From Cenococcum geophilum 1.58 (taxonomy: Eukaryota; Ascomycota; Dothideomycetes; Gloniales; Gloniaceae): a stretch of 64,000 bases of DNA. A model generated the notes under the pieces. The model saw only the letters and a program-made list of their open reading frames with translations. It was not told where the DNA came from and did no database searches. The DNA lies in contig KV748177.1 of NCBI GenBank assembly GCA_001692895.1, positions 2,604,001-2,668,000 of the forward strand, given 5' to 3'. Shown piece after piece: positions 34,092 through 45,639 of this stretch. Numbering within the stretch: the stretch's first letter is position 1; each line of letters begins with the position of its first letter. The translations under genes and the position numbers were made by a program.

Positions 34092-34376
34092 AGTATACTT
34101 TAAGTAAAAGGATGGTTATTATAAAGATAAACTCGCTAACGTAATATAGACTAAACCCTCTTTTAAATAGCAAGAATATAAAGATAGTATAATCTTACTA
34201 AGAGATAATATCGCAGTAATAGTGCGAGCATAATAAGTAGTTAATAAAGAAGAAGGAACTTTAGGTATAATAAGTAATAATATTACCTAAATTAATTAGA
34301 TGGATATTACACCTTTAGTAAATAACTTAGAGGTATTTAGGATCTTTAAGGATAAAGATAAAAAGGAGGGAGATAG

Positions 34377-34788
34377 TATTACGGACGCTTTAAGTATAAT
34401 ATTACGACTACTTAGAGAGGAGTTAGAAGGAGCTAGTTAGTTAATTTAGGTATAGTTTAAGATAGAGCCGATAGAGCTATATAATAAGGAATAGTAGTTA
34501 AGGTTATATAACGTAATCTATATAATCTATATAATCTATATAATCTATAATAGAGTATATATACCTTATATATAAAGGGGATTTCTTAGGAGTACGGTTG
34601 TGTATTTAAAGGACCATAATCCCTACCTAGATAGTTCTCTTCTTTATAGTAAATCTTAGAATACAATTAGAGTTAATCTATTAGGCAACCACTCTACCAG
34701 TTATTATTATGTTATTGACTTCTTGTTTACCTATATACCTAGCCTATTAATAAGTCTACCGTAGTTTTTGCTATAAGGCTTTATTATA
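34377..34788 (+). repeat. 3' LTR of element B (copy 1; copy 2 at 36338-36749)
   Basis: 412 bp matching 20421-20841. It is preceded by the purine run AAAAAGGAGGGAGA and followed by GATAC, the other half of B's target duplication. Confidence 0.9.
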
Positions 34789-35596
34789 GATACGCCTTTT
34801 ATTTTTAATAATAGTTATATAAAAGCCTTTAAAGAGATAAAGGATCGGCTTATCTCTTCCCTAATCCTTTATTACTATAACCTAGACCTTAAANTAATAC
34901 TAGAAACGGATGCCTCTAATAGGGTCGTAGCGGGAATCCTATTATAGTTATATTTAGACAGCGAATAGTACCCTATAGCTTTTTTCTTAAAGATAATAGA
35001 CCTGGCTAAGTATAACTATAAAGTATACAATAAAGAAATGCTAGCTATTATTTAATTACTCTCCTAATAGCGCGTAGAGCTTAAAGGTATAAACTCCTAG
35101 ATTAAGATATATATAGATTATAAAGCCCTAGAGTACTTTATAACTATAAAGCAGCTTACTAAATAATAAGCCTAATAGGCTAAAATACTCTCCTAATTCT
35201 TTTTTACAATTATATATTATTCTAGTAAGTAAAACTCTAAGGCTAATGCTTTAACCCAAAGAGAATAAAATATAGGACCTTAGGATAAGCTAAAGACCTA
35301 ATATTGGACGCGCGCCCTCCTCTATCTAAAATAGCTTAACCTACAGATCCTTAAGAAGCTAAACTCCTAGTAAAACAAGCTAGCACTAATAGAGGAGTCC
35401 TTAGATAAGCTAATAGTGCTAATTAACCGCCTCCTAACTGCAAACCGCACGGCTAATACCCTAAGGGCCCTCCGTAAATAAGCTATAAAAGGAGACCCCA
35501 ATTTTAAGACGGAGGAAGGATTGCTCCTATACTAGGAGCGGCTTATAGTCCCTAATATTAACAATTTATAGACTAAACTAATCCGCGAAGCTTATT
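34789..35596 (+). pseudogene. Element A RNase H region, copy 1 (ends at duplication junction)
   Basis: Reads DTPFIFNNSYIKAFKEIKD, then LETDASNRVVAGILL and YNYKVYNKEMLAII, the RNase H domain that continues A's pol from 20420. One N interrupts the codon before the ETDAS block. It stops at 35596 inside LIREAY, where the duplicated segment restarts. The true continuation into the integrase is found only after copy 2. Confidence 0.8.
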
Positions 35597-35607
35597 ATAC
35601 TATTAAA

Positions 35608-37557
35608 TAATTAGGATTTTCTATCCCTAGGATAGAAAATCGCTATTAGCTTGCTTACCGCTAGCGCCTTAGCGGCCCTACTAATAAGATACCTACCCAT
35701 AACTTATAAGTAAGAAAGCACTACGTGCTAAGAGGCAAATTTTAGGACAGCGAGACTTATATTATAATAGCAATAGTAAGTAAGGAGGATTAATTTTTAT
35801 TCCGCTAGTTAAGCGGTATATATATATAGATAGTAACTATAAAAGAAGAGTTGCTAGTATTAGGAATAAAGGCAAGTGGTTACCATATGAGGCATATTGC
35901 CGTCATATGTGGTAAGTTGCTGTTACGTGTCGCCGCGGCACTAGCGTGGCGAGGAGCCTTAAGCTCCTCGCCTCCCTTACGAAAATATAATAGAATAATC
36001 ATTATACTATCTACGAACCATAGCTACGTGATATCACCTTGTGAGACCAATAAGTATACTTTAAGTAAAAGGATGGTTATTATAAAGATAAACTCGCTAA
36101 CGTAATATAGACTAAACCCTCTTTTAAATAGCAAGAATATAAAGATAGTATAATCTTACTAAGAGATAATATCGCAGTAATAGTGCGAGCATAATAAGTA
36201 GTTAATAAAGAAGAAGGAACTTTAGGTATAATAAGTAATAATATTACCTAAATTAATTAGATGGATATTACACCTTTAGTAAATAACTTAGAGGTATTTA
36301 GGATCTTTAAGGATAAAGATAAAAAGGAGGGAGATAGTATTACGGACGCTTTAAGTATAATATTACGACTACTTAGAGAGGAGTTAGAAGGAGCTAGTTA
36401 GTTAATTTAGGTATAGTTTAAGATAGAGCCGATAGAGCTATATAATAAGGAATAGTAGTTAAGGTTATATAACGTAATCTATATAATCTATATAATCTAT
36501 ATAATCTATAATAGAGTATATATACCTTATATATAAAGGGGATTTCTTAGGAGTACGGTTGTGTATTTAAAGGACCATAATCCCTACCTAGATAGTTCTC
36601 TTCTTTATAGTAAATCTTAGAATACAATTAGAGTTAATCTATTAGGCAACCACTCTACCAGTTATTATTATGTTATTGACTTCTTGTTTACCTATATACC
36701 TAGCCTATTAATAAGTCTACCGTAGTTTTTGCTATAAGGCTTTATTATAGATACGCCTTTTATTTTTAATAATAGTTATATAAAAGCCTTTAAAGAGATA
36801 AAGGATCGGCTTATCTCTTCCCTAATCCTTTATTACTATAACCTAGACCTTAAANTAATACTAGAAACGGATGCCTCTAATAGGGTCGTAGCGGGAATCC
36901 TATTATAGTTATATTTAGACAGCGAATAGTACCCTATAGCTTTTTTCTTAAAGATAATAGACCTGGCTAAGTATAACTATAAAGTATACAATAAAGAAAT
37001 GCTAGCTATTATTTAATTACTCTCCTAATAGCGCGTAGAGCTTAAAGGTATAAACTCCTAGATTAAGATATATATAGATTATAAAGCCCTAGAGTACTTT
37101 ATAACTATAAAGCAGCTTACTAAATAATAAGCCTAATAGGCTAAAATACTCTCCTAATTCTTTTTTACAATTATATATTATTCTAGTAAGTAAAACTCTA
37201 AGGCTAATGCTTTAACCCAAAGAGAATAAAATATAGGACCTTAGGATAAGCTAAAGACCTAATATTGGACGCGCGCCCTCCTCTATCTAAAATAGCTTAA
37301 CCTACAGATCCTTAAGAAGCTAAACTCCTAGTAAAACAAGCTAGCACTAATAGAGGAGTCCTTAGATAAGCTAATAGTGCTAATTAACCGCCTCCTAACT
37401 GCAAACCGCACGGCTAATACCCTAAGGGCCCTCCGTAAATAAGCTATAAAAGGAGACCCCAATTTTAAGACGGAGGAAGGATTGCTCCTATACTAGGAGC
37501 GGCTTATAGTCCCTAATATTAACAATTTATAGACTAAACTAATCCGCGAAGCTTATT
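35608..37557 (+). repeat. 1950-bp tandem direct duplication, copy 2
   Basis: Second copy of 33647-35596. Here the right edge flows on without a break into the integrase of element A, so copy 2 has the authentic right junction while copy 1 has the authentic left junction with copia H. Confidence 0.95.
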
Positions 37558-38990
37558 GCTAAGTCTTTATATTATACCCTAGTAAGAACAAGACCTATAA
37601 AATTATTAACTGCCGCTATTACTAGCTAAGAATAGTTGCGGATATTAATTAATATATATAGAACTGCAAAGACTACTAGAGAGCTATAATTTTATAGGAT
37701 AAGACTTTAGGACTACTTAAGCCACTCCTAATACTAGAGCGCCCTTAGCAGTATATTTTTATAGACTTCTATAAACTACCTAGGGACCGTAATAGATACG
37801 ATATGGTTATAGTTATAGTCAACCGCTTTAGTAAACGCCCGTTCTTAATTCCCTATTATAAAAACATTGATGCTAAAAAGGCAGCCTAGCTATTTATTTA
37901 TTACGTCTACTAAATCTACGGACTACTAAATACTATTATGTCTAATTATAGGCCATAGCTTATATCGGCCTTCTAAAATAAGTTTACCTAAATCCTAGGC
38001 ATTAAGCTAAAGCTTTTTACAGCTTATTACCCCCAGATAGACGATTAGATAGAGATTATAAATTAGTACCTAGACTAGAGGCTTAGGCCCTTTATTAACT
38101 ATTTTTAGGATAACTGGTCTAAACTACTACCCTTAATAAACTACGCGCAAGTAACCCTACCCTATAACTCTATAGGGTTTGCCCCGATTTAGCTAGAAAT
38201 AGGATACTTACCCTATATAAGCTTTAACTAGAAAAGGCTAGAAAAACCCTAAACTGTATAAGAGAAGCTATTCTATACTAAGGCCTAATAGTACGCTAAA
38301 CGATTAGAGGAAGCCTAGATAGTAGCCTATAAGAACCTAGAAAAAGCTTAAAGGTTAATGGAATGGTGGGCGAACGGGTACTGTTAAGAGCCTAATTTTG
38401 CCCCTGGTGATATAGTCTAGGTTATAATAAGGAATTGGAAAACTAAACGACCTAGCCGTAAGCTGGACTACTAGATGGTAGGACCGTATAAGGTTTTTAA
38501 GAAGATAGGCAACTCATATAAGATAAAGCTCTTAGATTTAATTAGGGTTTACCCTATCTTTTTGCTAAATAAGTTACGGAAAGCTATAAACGACCTATTG
38601 CCTAGATAAAAGAACGAGCCTCCCCTACTAGTTTAAGCAAATGGTGGTAATAAATAGGAGGTTAACAAAATACTAGCCTATAAGATAGTACGGGGAACGC
38701 TAAAATACTATATTTAATAAAAGGGCTATAATCCTAACCTAACCTAGTACCCTACGTAGAACTTTATAGGCTGCCCCTAAAAGCTTAAAGAATTCTATAA
38801 CTAATACCCTAATACGCCTAAACCCCTAAAGTACCTAGACAAATAGATGGAATGCTAGTATAATAAAGATAATAAGTTACTAGAAGAATATAGGGATAAA
38901 AACACCCTAAAGCCCTAATATAGCTATCTGCTAAATTCTACTATATTCTGCCGTTTTCTACTAGTACTATAAAATTTTAGATATTTAGGA
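36750..38990 (+). pseudogene. Element A pol C-terminus: RNase H, integrase, chromodomain
   Basis: RNase H as in copy 1 (LETDASNRVVAGILL near 36865), then an HHCC-like integrase zinc region near 37550-37680 (NCRYYQLRIVADI, NCKDYQRAII). The integrase core reads FIDFYKLPRDRNRYDMVIVI near 37765, then YYPQIDDQIEIINQYLDQ near 38025. The tail reads KRPSRKLDYQMVGPYKVFKK, and a chromodomain near 38680-38800 reads ILAYKIVRGTLKYYIQQ then KGYNPNLTQYPTQNF. The integrase would insert cDNA; the chromodomain would direct it to silent chromatin. Stops are TAG-type. Confidence 0.85.
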
Positions 38991-39231
38991 ACTTTGACCG
39001 CTAGTTAAAGTTGTTTAATTAGTTAGATCCGTGCTAAGACTTTTAGCGGCTACTCCTTCTAGCCTAGCGCTTCCACTTAGCCTATAATTGCCCTTTATAC
39101 TTAGTCTAGACGTACTTATATCCCCTTTATCTCCTTATCTTATATTTTAGTAATCCTATATTTATAAGCCTAGTGCTACCCTATTTTCTAACTAAGCCTA
39201 AAAGTAGGTTTTCTTTTAAAGAGGGGGGTAA

Positions 39232-39451
39232 TATAACGGCGCTATTATACGTTACCGCATATTACCTACCAAATTCTGCTATATTCTGCCGACTTATAAT
39301 TGGCCCGCCCAAAGCTAGCGCCTTAGCGGCTTACCCTATATATTTGTTTACATCGGTCCTAGCAACCCCTTTTCCTTCTCTTTAGCTTAGTATCTTTGTA
39401 ATATAGCATTCTATAAGCTTCGGTTTAGAAGTATTTATACGAGCCGTAATA
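39232..39451 (+). repeat. 3' LTR of element A
   Basis: 220 bp starting TATAACGGCGC, preceded by the polypurine tract AAAGAGGGGGG, ending GAGCCGTAATA and followed by the GTAGT duplication. Confidence 0.92.
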
Positions 39452-39656
39452 GTAGTAAAGTAGTAGTAGGGTAGTAGTAAGGCAGTAGTAAGGTAGCTAC
39501 TTAGTTTTTAAAAGGACTTTATTTAAAAGGACAAAAGCCTACTATAGGCGTAAGAAATATATAGAACAGTTCTTACATTTACTCTATCTAAATACTATTG
39601 CGTAAGGAACACTAAACCCCTAATATATACTTATACTTATAATGTACTCCCTAATA

Positions 39657-40034
39657 TATAACGGAATTCCCCAGAAGGTACATATTAGATAAGACAGAAG
39701 GAGGTCTCATCTATGTTTCAGAGGAACGTCTCATCTATATTCCAGAAGGAGGTCTCACCTATATTCCATCTATGTCCTAAAAGACACGGTCAGACAGATA
39801 AGGGGTAAAGGGTTTTACTAGCGTCTTAGAAAGATTATATAGGGAGCTAGTTCTCCTCTAGAGAAGAACTAGCGATTAGTCTCTAAATAGAAGTGGTTAG
39901 AAGCATTTATCCTTTAATACGTAAAACTTATTCTACCTTTAACTTATCTTTTATTTACCTTTAACTTACCTTCTACTTACCGGTAATACTGTCGATTAGA
40001 TAATTATATATTCTAATTAGGCTGGCCTTTTATA
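39657..40034 (+). repeat. 5' LTR of element E
   Basis: Starts TATAACGGAATTCCCCAGAA (3' copy TGTAACGGAATTCCC) and ends GGCTGGCCTTTTATA. Inside, an AGAAGGAGGTCT / CTCATCTAT motif recurs about three times (39690-39770). Confidence 0.92.
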
Positions 40035-40579
40035 ATTCTAATCGCTTACAATCCGTTAGGAACGTACAGCTATTAATTAACGATGACGAACTATACTCCT
40101 ATACCCCATAAAGCAACGCCCTTACCGTAGGAGGCTTAAAGAGTCTCCCCAGAGGAGCGCATTCCCTCTTCCTATAAAGAAGCCACGGCTGGTCCGTCTA
40201 ACCTTGCGAGACCCTTAGGAACGATTACTGCTAGGGAGTCATTAGAGCGGTCGCTATACGAGACCCTATAAAAAACAAAGAAGTTGGAGATATAATTGAG
40301 ATAAGCATATTAAGACTACCAAGAATAATTGTAAGGACAATTAGGGAAAGTATAGACACCCTAGACACGAAGCGGACTCAAAGGGGTAACGCTATACTAT
40401 GTTATAATATTAGAAAAACCTAAATTCCGCATAAAGGAACCTAATAAGTACTATAGTAATAGTCTTTAGAACTACAATCGTTTTATCTAATAATGCGAAA
40501 CCAAGTTTCGGCTAGATCCGAAACGTTACTCTAATAAGTATAATTAGACACTAATTGCTTCTACCTTCCTGCGTAGCAC

Positions 40580-41290
40580 CGTTAAGAGTTTATAGACACG
40601 CTATAAGAAGAAACTTACCACACCCCTTAAATTTAGCGAACTTAGGACCTGGTTAGTTAATTAGGTCTAAGACCCTACTAATTAAGGGATGGACTATAAC
40701 TAGCGATACTATAACGCCAAACAGCGGGATGGTTAAACTATGGTCCAGTTTATAAACTACTTAGAAGAACTAGAAGACAATATACCCTACTTAGATCTAT
40801 GGGATAACGCTATATAACTTTACCAGCTACTCGCTAAGCTATAACCTAAGATTTAACAGGCCATATAAGAGAAGGGCGAAATTCCTACCTCTTAAGAAAA
40901 GCTTATCTCTAAAGCTACTCGGATTAAGAGTACTAAAAGAGACCATTTAGGCAAGCAAAAGGAACGAGACGCTAACGATAAAGAGCGTAGGACTAGACCT
41001 AGCTTTAATAATAGGGGCAGATTCCGACCTAACCGCTCTACAGAAGAATAACGCGAGCAGGCCTTACAGCCCTAGAGCAACGCTGGTTAACCTTAAAATA
41101 ATAATAGGCAGAGACCTAATCTATAGGAGGGGAACCGGGAGATACGTACCTATTATAACTACGGTAAGAAGGGCTATATAAGCCGCTTCTACCAGCAGAA
41201 GAAGCAAGAGTCAGCCTAATTAGGAAAAGAGACAGCCTAGTAGATCTTCACTCCCTTACACTAGGCTAGTAAGAGAAGGAGGGAGTAAAC
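40580..41290 (+). pseudogene. Element E gag
   Basis: Frame with TAG read as Gln. It has LKFSELRTWLVNQVQDP and NYNQRYYNAKQRDGQTMVQF near 40620-40750, as in gypsy capsids. A charged basic stretch, RRTRPSFNNRGRFRPNRST, follows, then a zinc knuckle near 41147-41205 reading YYNYGKKGYISRFYQQ (Cys changed to Tyr). It would package the element RNA. The N-terminus between 40035 and 40580 is not clear. Confidence 0.7.
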
Positions 41291-41299
41291 TACCGCATG

Positions 41300-44200
41300 G
41301 TTATTCCTGTCTCCATTTAAGTTAATAACAAATAGGTAACGTAAGACTGCCTTATAGACAGCGGCGCGAGTATAGGGTTCATTTCTCAATTACTAGTGAA
41401 AGAATTAGATTTAGACCTTAGCGGCTTATAGGTGCGCACCGTTTAAAGCATTAGAGGCCACCGGATTCTATACTATAGGGAATAGGCTTTTTCCGTAGCC
41501 AGCTAGGACCGCGATAGTCTATAGGACATGTAGGAGATACGCTTCTATACCGTAGAAATTAAGGGGTACGACCTTGTTTTAGGATACCTATAACTTCGCT
41601 AAGTTAATCCGGATATTAATTGGCCTTTAGCCTTATATCAATATCAGAAGTCTCAACCGCGTATTATAGTTAAAGATTAAGAGACTTTCTTAAACTATAT
41701 ATAAGAAGAAGGGTGGGCATATACTATATATGCCACTCTTAACACCAAGAACGGGGACACAGGATATTCATTTTTAGATGTCCGGCTATACGCAGTTAAG
41801 GAACTAGAGATTCTATAGGAATATATAGACTTAGAGGATATTTCTAGTAAAGAGGCTGCACAAACCTTATTTAACCCTATATTAGTTAAGCACAAGATAG
41901 ACATAGGGGATAAACAACCTCCTTTTGGACCGCTGTATAACCTATTAAAAAATGAGCTAGCGGTACTGCGTTAATATATAGTAGACAATCTTTAGAGAGG
42001 ATGGATTTAGCCCTCTATAAGCCCAGCAGGGGCACTAATTATATTTATACCTAAGAAGGACGGGACCCTTTACCTCTATATCGACTATTAGGCGCTAAAT
42101 AAGATTACTATAAAGAATTACTACCCGTTACCCTTAATAGGGGAGCTTATTAATAGGCTGTTAGGCGTAAAAATATTCACAAAATTAGATCTAAAAGATG
42201 CATACCATCGAATCCGGATTAAAGCCGGCAATAAGTAGAAAACGGCGTTCCGAACACGGTACGGCCACTTTAAGTACCTAGTGATGCCATTTAGGCTCAC
42301 TAACGCACCAGTGATATTTTAGGCCTATATTAATAAGGCATTATCGGGCCTATTAGACACGATATATATAGTCTACCTTAATAATATTATAGTCTACTCT
42401 AATAACTACGAAGCACATACGCACCACGTGCGAATGGTACTAGAAAGACTACGGGAATATAAGCTCTATATAAACCTGAAAAAGTACACGTTCTATACTA
42501 CTAGCATTAATTTTTTAGGCTTTATCGTCAGCGTTAACGGAGTATTAATAGAGAAAAGTCGGGTGGACGCTATTAGGGAATAGCCCTACCCTACGACATT
42601 TAAAGAAGTATAGGTTTTCTTAGGCACGGCGTACTTCTATTAAACGTTCATTGTTTACTACTTACGAGTAATACTCCCAATTACCAATCTACTAAAAGGA
42701 TCTAAGAATGGCAGAAAGTTAGGACCCTTTATATTTAGGGAAGCTATTAAGCAGGCTATAGACCGGTTAAAGAATTTATTTATATCGGCGCCTATTCTAA
42801 TACACTTCTACTAGGAGCTACATATATATCTTAAAACGGATGCATCCGGCTTTGCCCTAGGGGCAATTATATCTTAATTAAAAGACGGAAAATAGTATCC
42901 TATGGCGTTTTAGTCAAGGAAAATAACCCCTATAGAGCAGCGTTATATAACGCACGACCAAAAGCTACTCGCGATAATCATAGTAATAAAGCACTGGCGA
43001 CATTATTATATAGGAAGCAATTATCCCATTAAAGTTCTTACAGACTATAACAACCTAGAATACTTTATAACTACGAAGGTATTAAGCAGTCGATAAGCTA
43101 GGTAGGCAGAAGCACTATTATAGTACGATTTTAAGATTATATACCGCCTAGGAAAGACAAATCCTGCTAATAGGTTATTAAGACGTCTGGATTATAAGAC
43201 AGGGAGGATCCAGGACAGTATAGGGGAAATAATCCCCACATTGCAAAATTTGCTTAGGAAGAAAGAAGACTTTTTCCCTAGAACTATAGAATTTCGCGGC
43301 AGGGCAGAGGTCCTAGCAATACAGCTACAAAGTAATATAATTATAGAGCCGTAGGATATAGTTATAGACTAAGTTATAGACTAAGCAGATATTACAAAGT
43401 TAGCGTACCCTAGAATTAGCGAGAATTCTGTGGGATGTACTAGAGGTATCGCGGTACCTTTAACTCGACGGCGTATTAGCTATAAGTTCTCGGATCCAAA
43501 GGGGATAGGCGAGATGCCTATCCGTAGTATGGTATACTGCACAACAGCAGGAGAATCTGCTAGCACTAATGGTTTAAAACGTCTCGTGCTATGCCTTAAG
43601 TCTATAATAGCGGCAGGCGAAATAGAAGCAAGCAATCTACATAAAACCTTTCCGGATCTTCTTCTTTAAGCTTAATAAAGGGACGCCTTCGCCTCTGGGA
43701 AGAGGTAGAAAGATATAGTAGAAACCGACTTAGCCGGAGTTACTAAGAAGCTATAGCAGTAAGACTAAAAGGGTCTGTTACGCTTTAAGGGTACTATATA
43801 TATCCCAAAGGACCAAGCAATTTAAGACGAAATTCTAAAGGTCTTCTACAACAACCCTTTTAGGGGTTACTACGGTGCCAATAGAACCCTTAAGGCCGTT
43901 TAAAGGAAATACTTTTGGGACGGAATATCTAAAGAGGTTAAGGACTATATATTAAGGTGTAATACGTACCAAAGGATATAGATATCTAGGCATTACCTAT
44001 ATAGTAAGTTATTAGTGCTTCCTATTCCACAAGGACCCATATTAGAATTAATAATAGATTTTATTATAGGCTTACCCCCTACTAAGACAAGAACTAGAGA
44101 GGTTGCTAACGCTATCCTAGTAATCGTTAATAGGTATACAAAGTTTTTAGGATACTTTGCTATTATAACAATGATTACAGCAGTAGAACTAGCAGACCTG

Positions 44201-45130
44201 TTTTTGGAACGGTAGCTCTTATTTAGCACGCTAAGGGGAATCGTGTCTAACAGAGGCACCGTATTTAATAGTGCATTTTAGTCTTTATTTTGTCTCTTGT
44301 TAAAAATACGGCAAAGAATAAGCACTACCTTCTACCCGCAAATAGACGGGTAAACAGAGCGTCTAAATGCGTTATTGGAACACTACCTCCGCTGCTATAT
44401 TAATTATCAACAGGATAATTAGATATTGTGGTTGGCTTTAGCGCAGTATATATATAATATAAGCATTTACAGCAGCACAAAAATGACCCCTTATAAAGCA
44501 TTGTTTGGGGTAAAAGTAAATAACCCCTAAAACGTTAAGGATATTGTTCCCGAAAGAAAGGCACTAGTGGCGTCCGAAAGAATTAAGCAAATAAGAATTC
44601 GCAGAGAGGAACTTGAAAAGTACTTACTAGACGCCTAGGCCGTGCAAAAAAGGTACTATAACGAAAAATATATGCTAAAAGAATTTGAGATAGGAGACGA
44701 AGTCTTACTGTTTATAAAAAATATCCGAACAAAACGCATTAAGAAGAAGCTGGATTACTAGTAGCTTGGACTCTTTAAGGTAGTTAAGAAAACTAAAGGA
44801 AACCAAGCCTATAAATTGGAATTACTAAAATCTTATCTAATATATCCTATATTTTATATTTCCTTACTAGAGCTATACTGGAGAAGAGATAGTACAGAAC
44901 CGCCCCTACCTAGCGAAATTAATGGGGAACTGGAATAGAATGTAGAAGACATTCTAGACTAAAGATAGCGCTAGAAGAAGCGCGAATTTTTAGTTTATTA
45001 GGAAGGATACTCCTAGGCATATAACAGTTGGGAACCTAAGGAGTACCTTCGGCCAGAATATAATACCGCAATTAAAACCTTCCTAAGAACCAAAGGTAAA
45101 GACTTAGAAATGGTTCTGGATATGCTATAG
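41300..45130 (+). pseudogene. Element E pol: protease, reverse transcriptase, RNase H, integrase, chromodomain
   Basis: The protease has an intact active site, LIDSGASIGFISQLL, at about 41352. The reverse transcriptase (about 42000-42600) has IPKKDGTLYLYIDYQALN, KLDLKDAYHRIRI, LVMPFRLTNAP and IVYLNNIIVYSNN (DD changed to NN). RNase H near 42830 has LKTDASGFALGAIIS. The integrase has FRGYYGANRTLKAVQRKYFW (43860), CNTYQRI, LELIIDFIIGLPPTKTR (44035), SNRGTVFNSAFQSLF and FYPQIDGQTERLNALLE (44325). The chromodomain at 44945-45085 has REFLVYQEGYSQAYNSWEP. Nearly all stops are TAG. Between RNase H and integrase, 43430-43669 is a fully open 79-codon stretch in the same frame, an unusually long spacer. 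The catalytic changes make the copy inactive. Confidence 0.88.
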
Positions 45131-45639
45131 GTAAAGTAATAGGGAAAACCCCGTAAATTAAAACTATAGGAGTAAGTATAGGCATTAAAAACGGAAACGT
45201 TTCGCCATTATAATAGGGATCCTAAAATCCTATAAGAGGAAGCCTATAAGGACCTATAGAAAAACCACCAGGGATACTGTTTAAAGAAAACGCTATATAA
45301 GAAGGAGTAGTAGCACTATAAGAAGTGGCCTCGGGGATTTAGAAAGATCCCCTAGGGATAAAAAAAGAGTATCTAGCCTAGCACCGGAGATACGCAGTAA
45401 AGTTAATGGTACAAAGAGGAGCAAAAGGACAGCCTATAAAGAATTAGAAATTTTAAGGAATCGTAAGGCACCTATAGGAACACCACCCGTTTATTATATA
45501 TAGGGATTATAGTAGTGCACTACGTTTATATAGATTGTCACCGAAGCTTAGAATAAAGGCATCCCTAAAGTATGAAATTAATTCCTAATAATAGGGCATC
45601 CTAGAGGCACCCGAGAGGCACTATATAAAGCTATTCTAC

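Larger units (their letters stand above)
20421..34788 (+). mobile_element. Ty3/gypsy element B, nested in A's pol
   Basis: LTRs of about 420 bp at 20421-20841 and 34377-34788, with GATAC duplicated at 20416-20420 and 34789-34793. This duplication also reconstructs A's reading frame (LTRKDT / DTPF). The internal order is gag, protease, reverse transcriptase, RNase H, integrase and chromodomain on the plus strand. It is interrupted by a MITE (22284), a solo LTR (23610) and the copia element H (28049-34091). The 3' LTR and its flanks are repeated at 36338-36749 by the tandem duplication. Confidence 0.88.
33647..35596 (+). repeat. 1950-bp tandem direct duplication, copy 1
   Basis: Identical, as far as I can read, to 35608-37557 (offset 1961), including an N at 34894 that recurs at 36855. 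It covers the last 445 bp of copia H, the B 3' tail and B 3' LTR, and about 800 bp of element A RNase H. An 11-bp linker (ATACTATTAAA) separates the copies. The left edge lies 7 bp before a perfect hairpin (33654-33680). Confidence 0.95.
5671..39451 (+). mobile_element. Ty3/gypsy element A (chromovirus type), split by nested insertions
   Basis: The LTRs at 5671-5889 and 39232-39451 are near-identical apart from RIP changes and are flanked by GTAGT on both sides (5666-5670 and 39452-39456). The internal order is gag, protease, reverse transcriptase, RNase H, integrase and chromodomain, all on the plus strand, as in Ty3/gypsy chromoviruses. It is interrupted by element C after 6725 and by element B after 20420. 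Removing these restores a continuous, TAG-riddled gag-pol. A is therefore the oldest element of the stack. Confidence 0.9.

Noticed and set aside
33890..34144. 84-codon open frame, repeated identically at 35851-36105
   Set aside because: It begins 7 bp upstream of the copia H 3' LTR, spans that LTR and runs into B tail sequence, with a mixture of unrelated parts. Its exact recurrence is due to the tandem duplication, not gene conservation.
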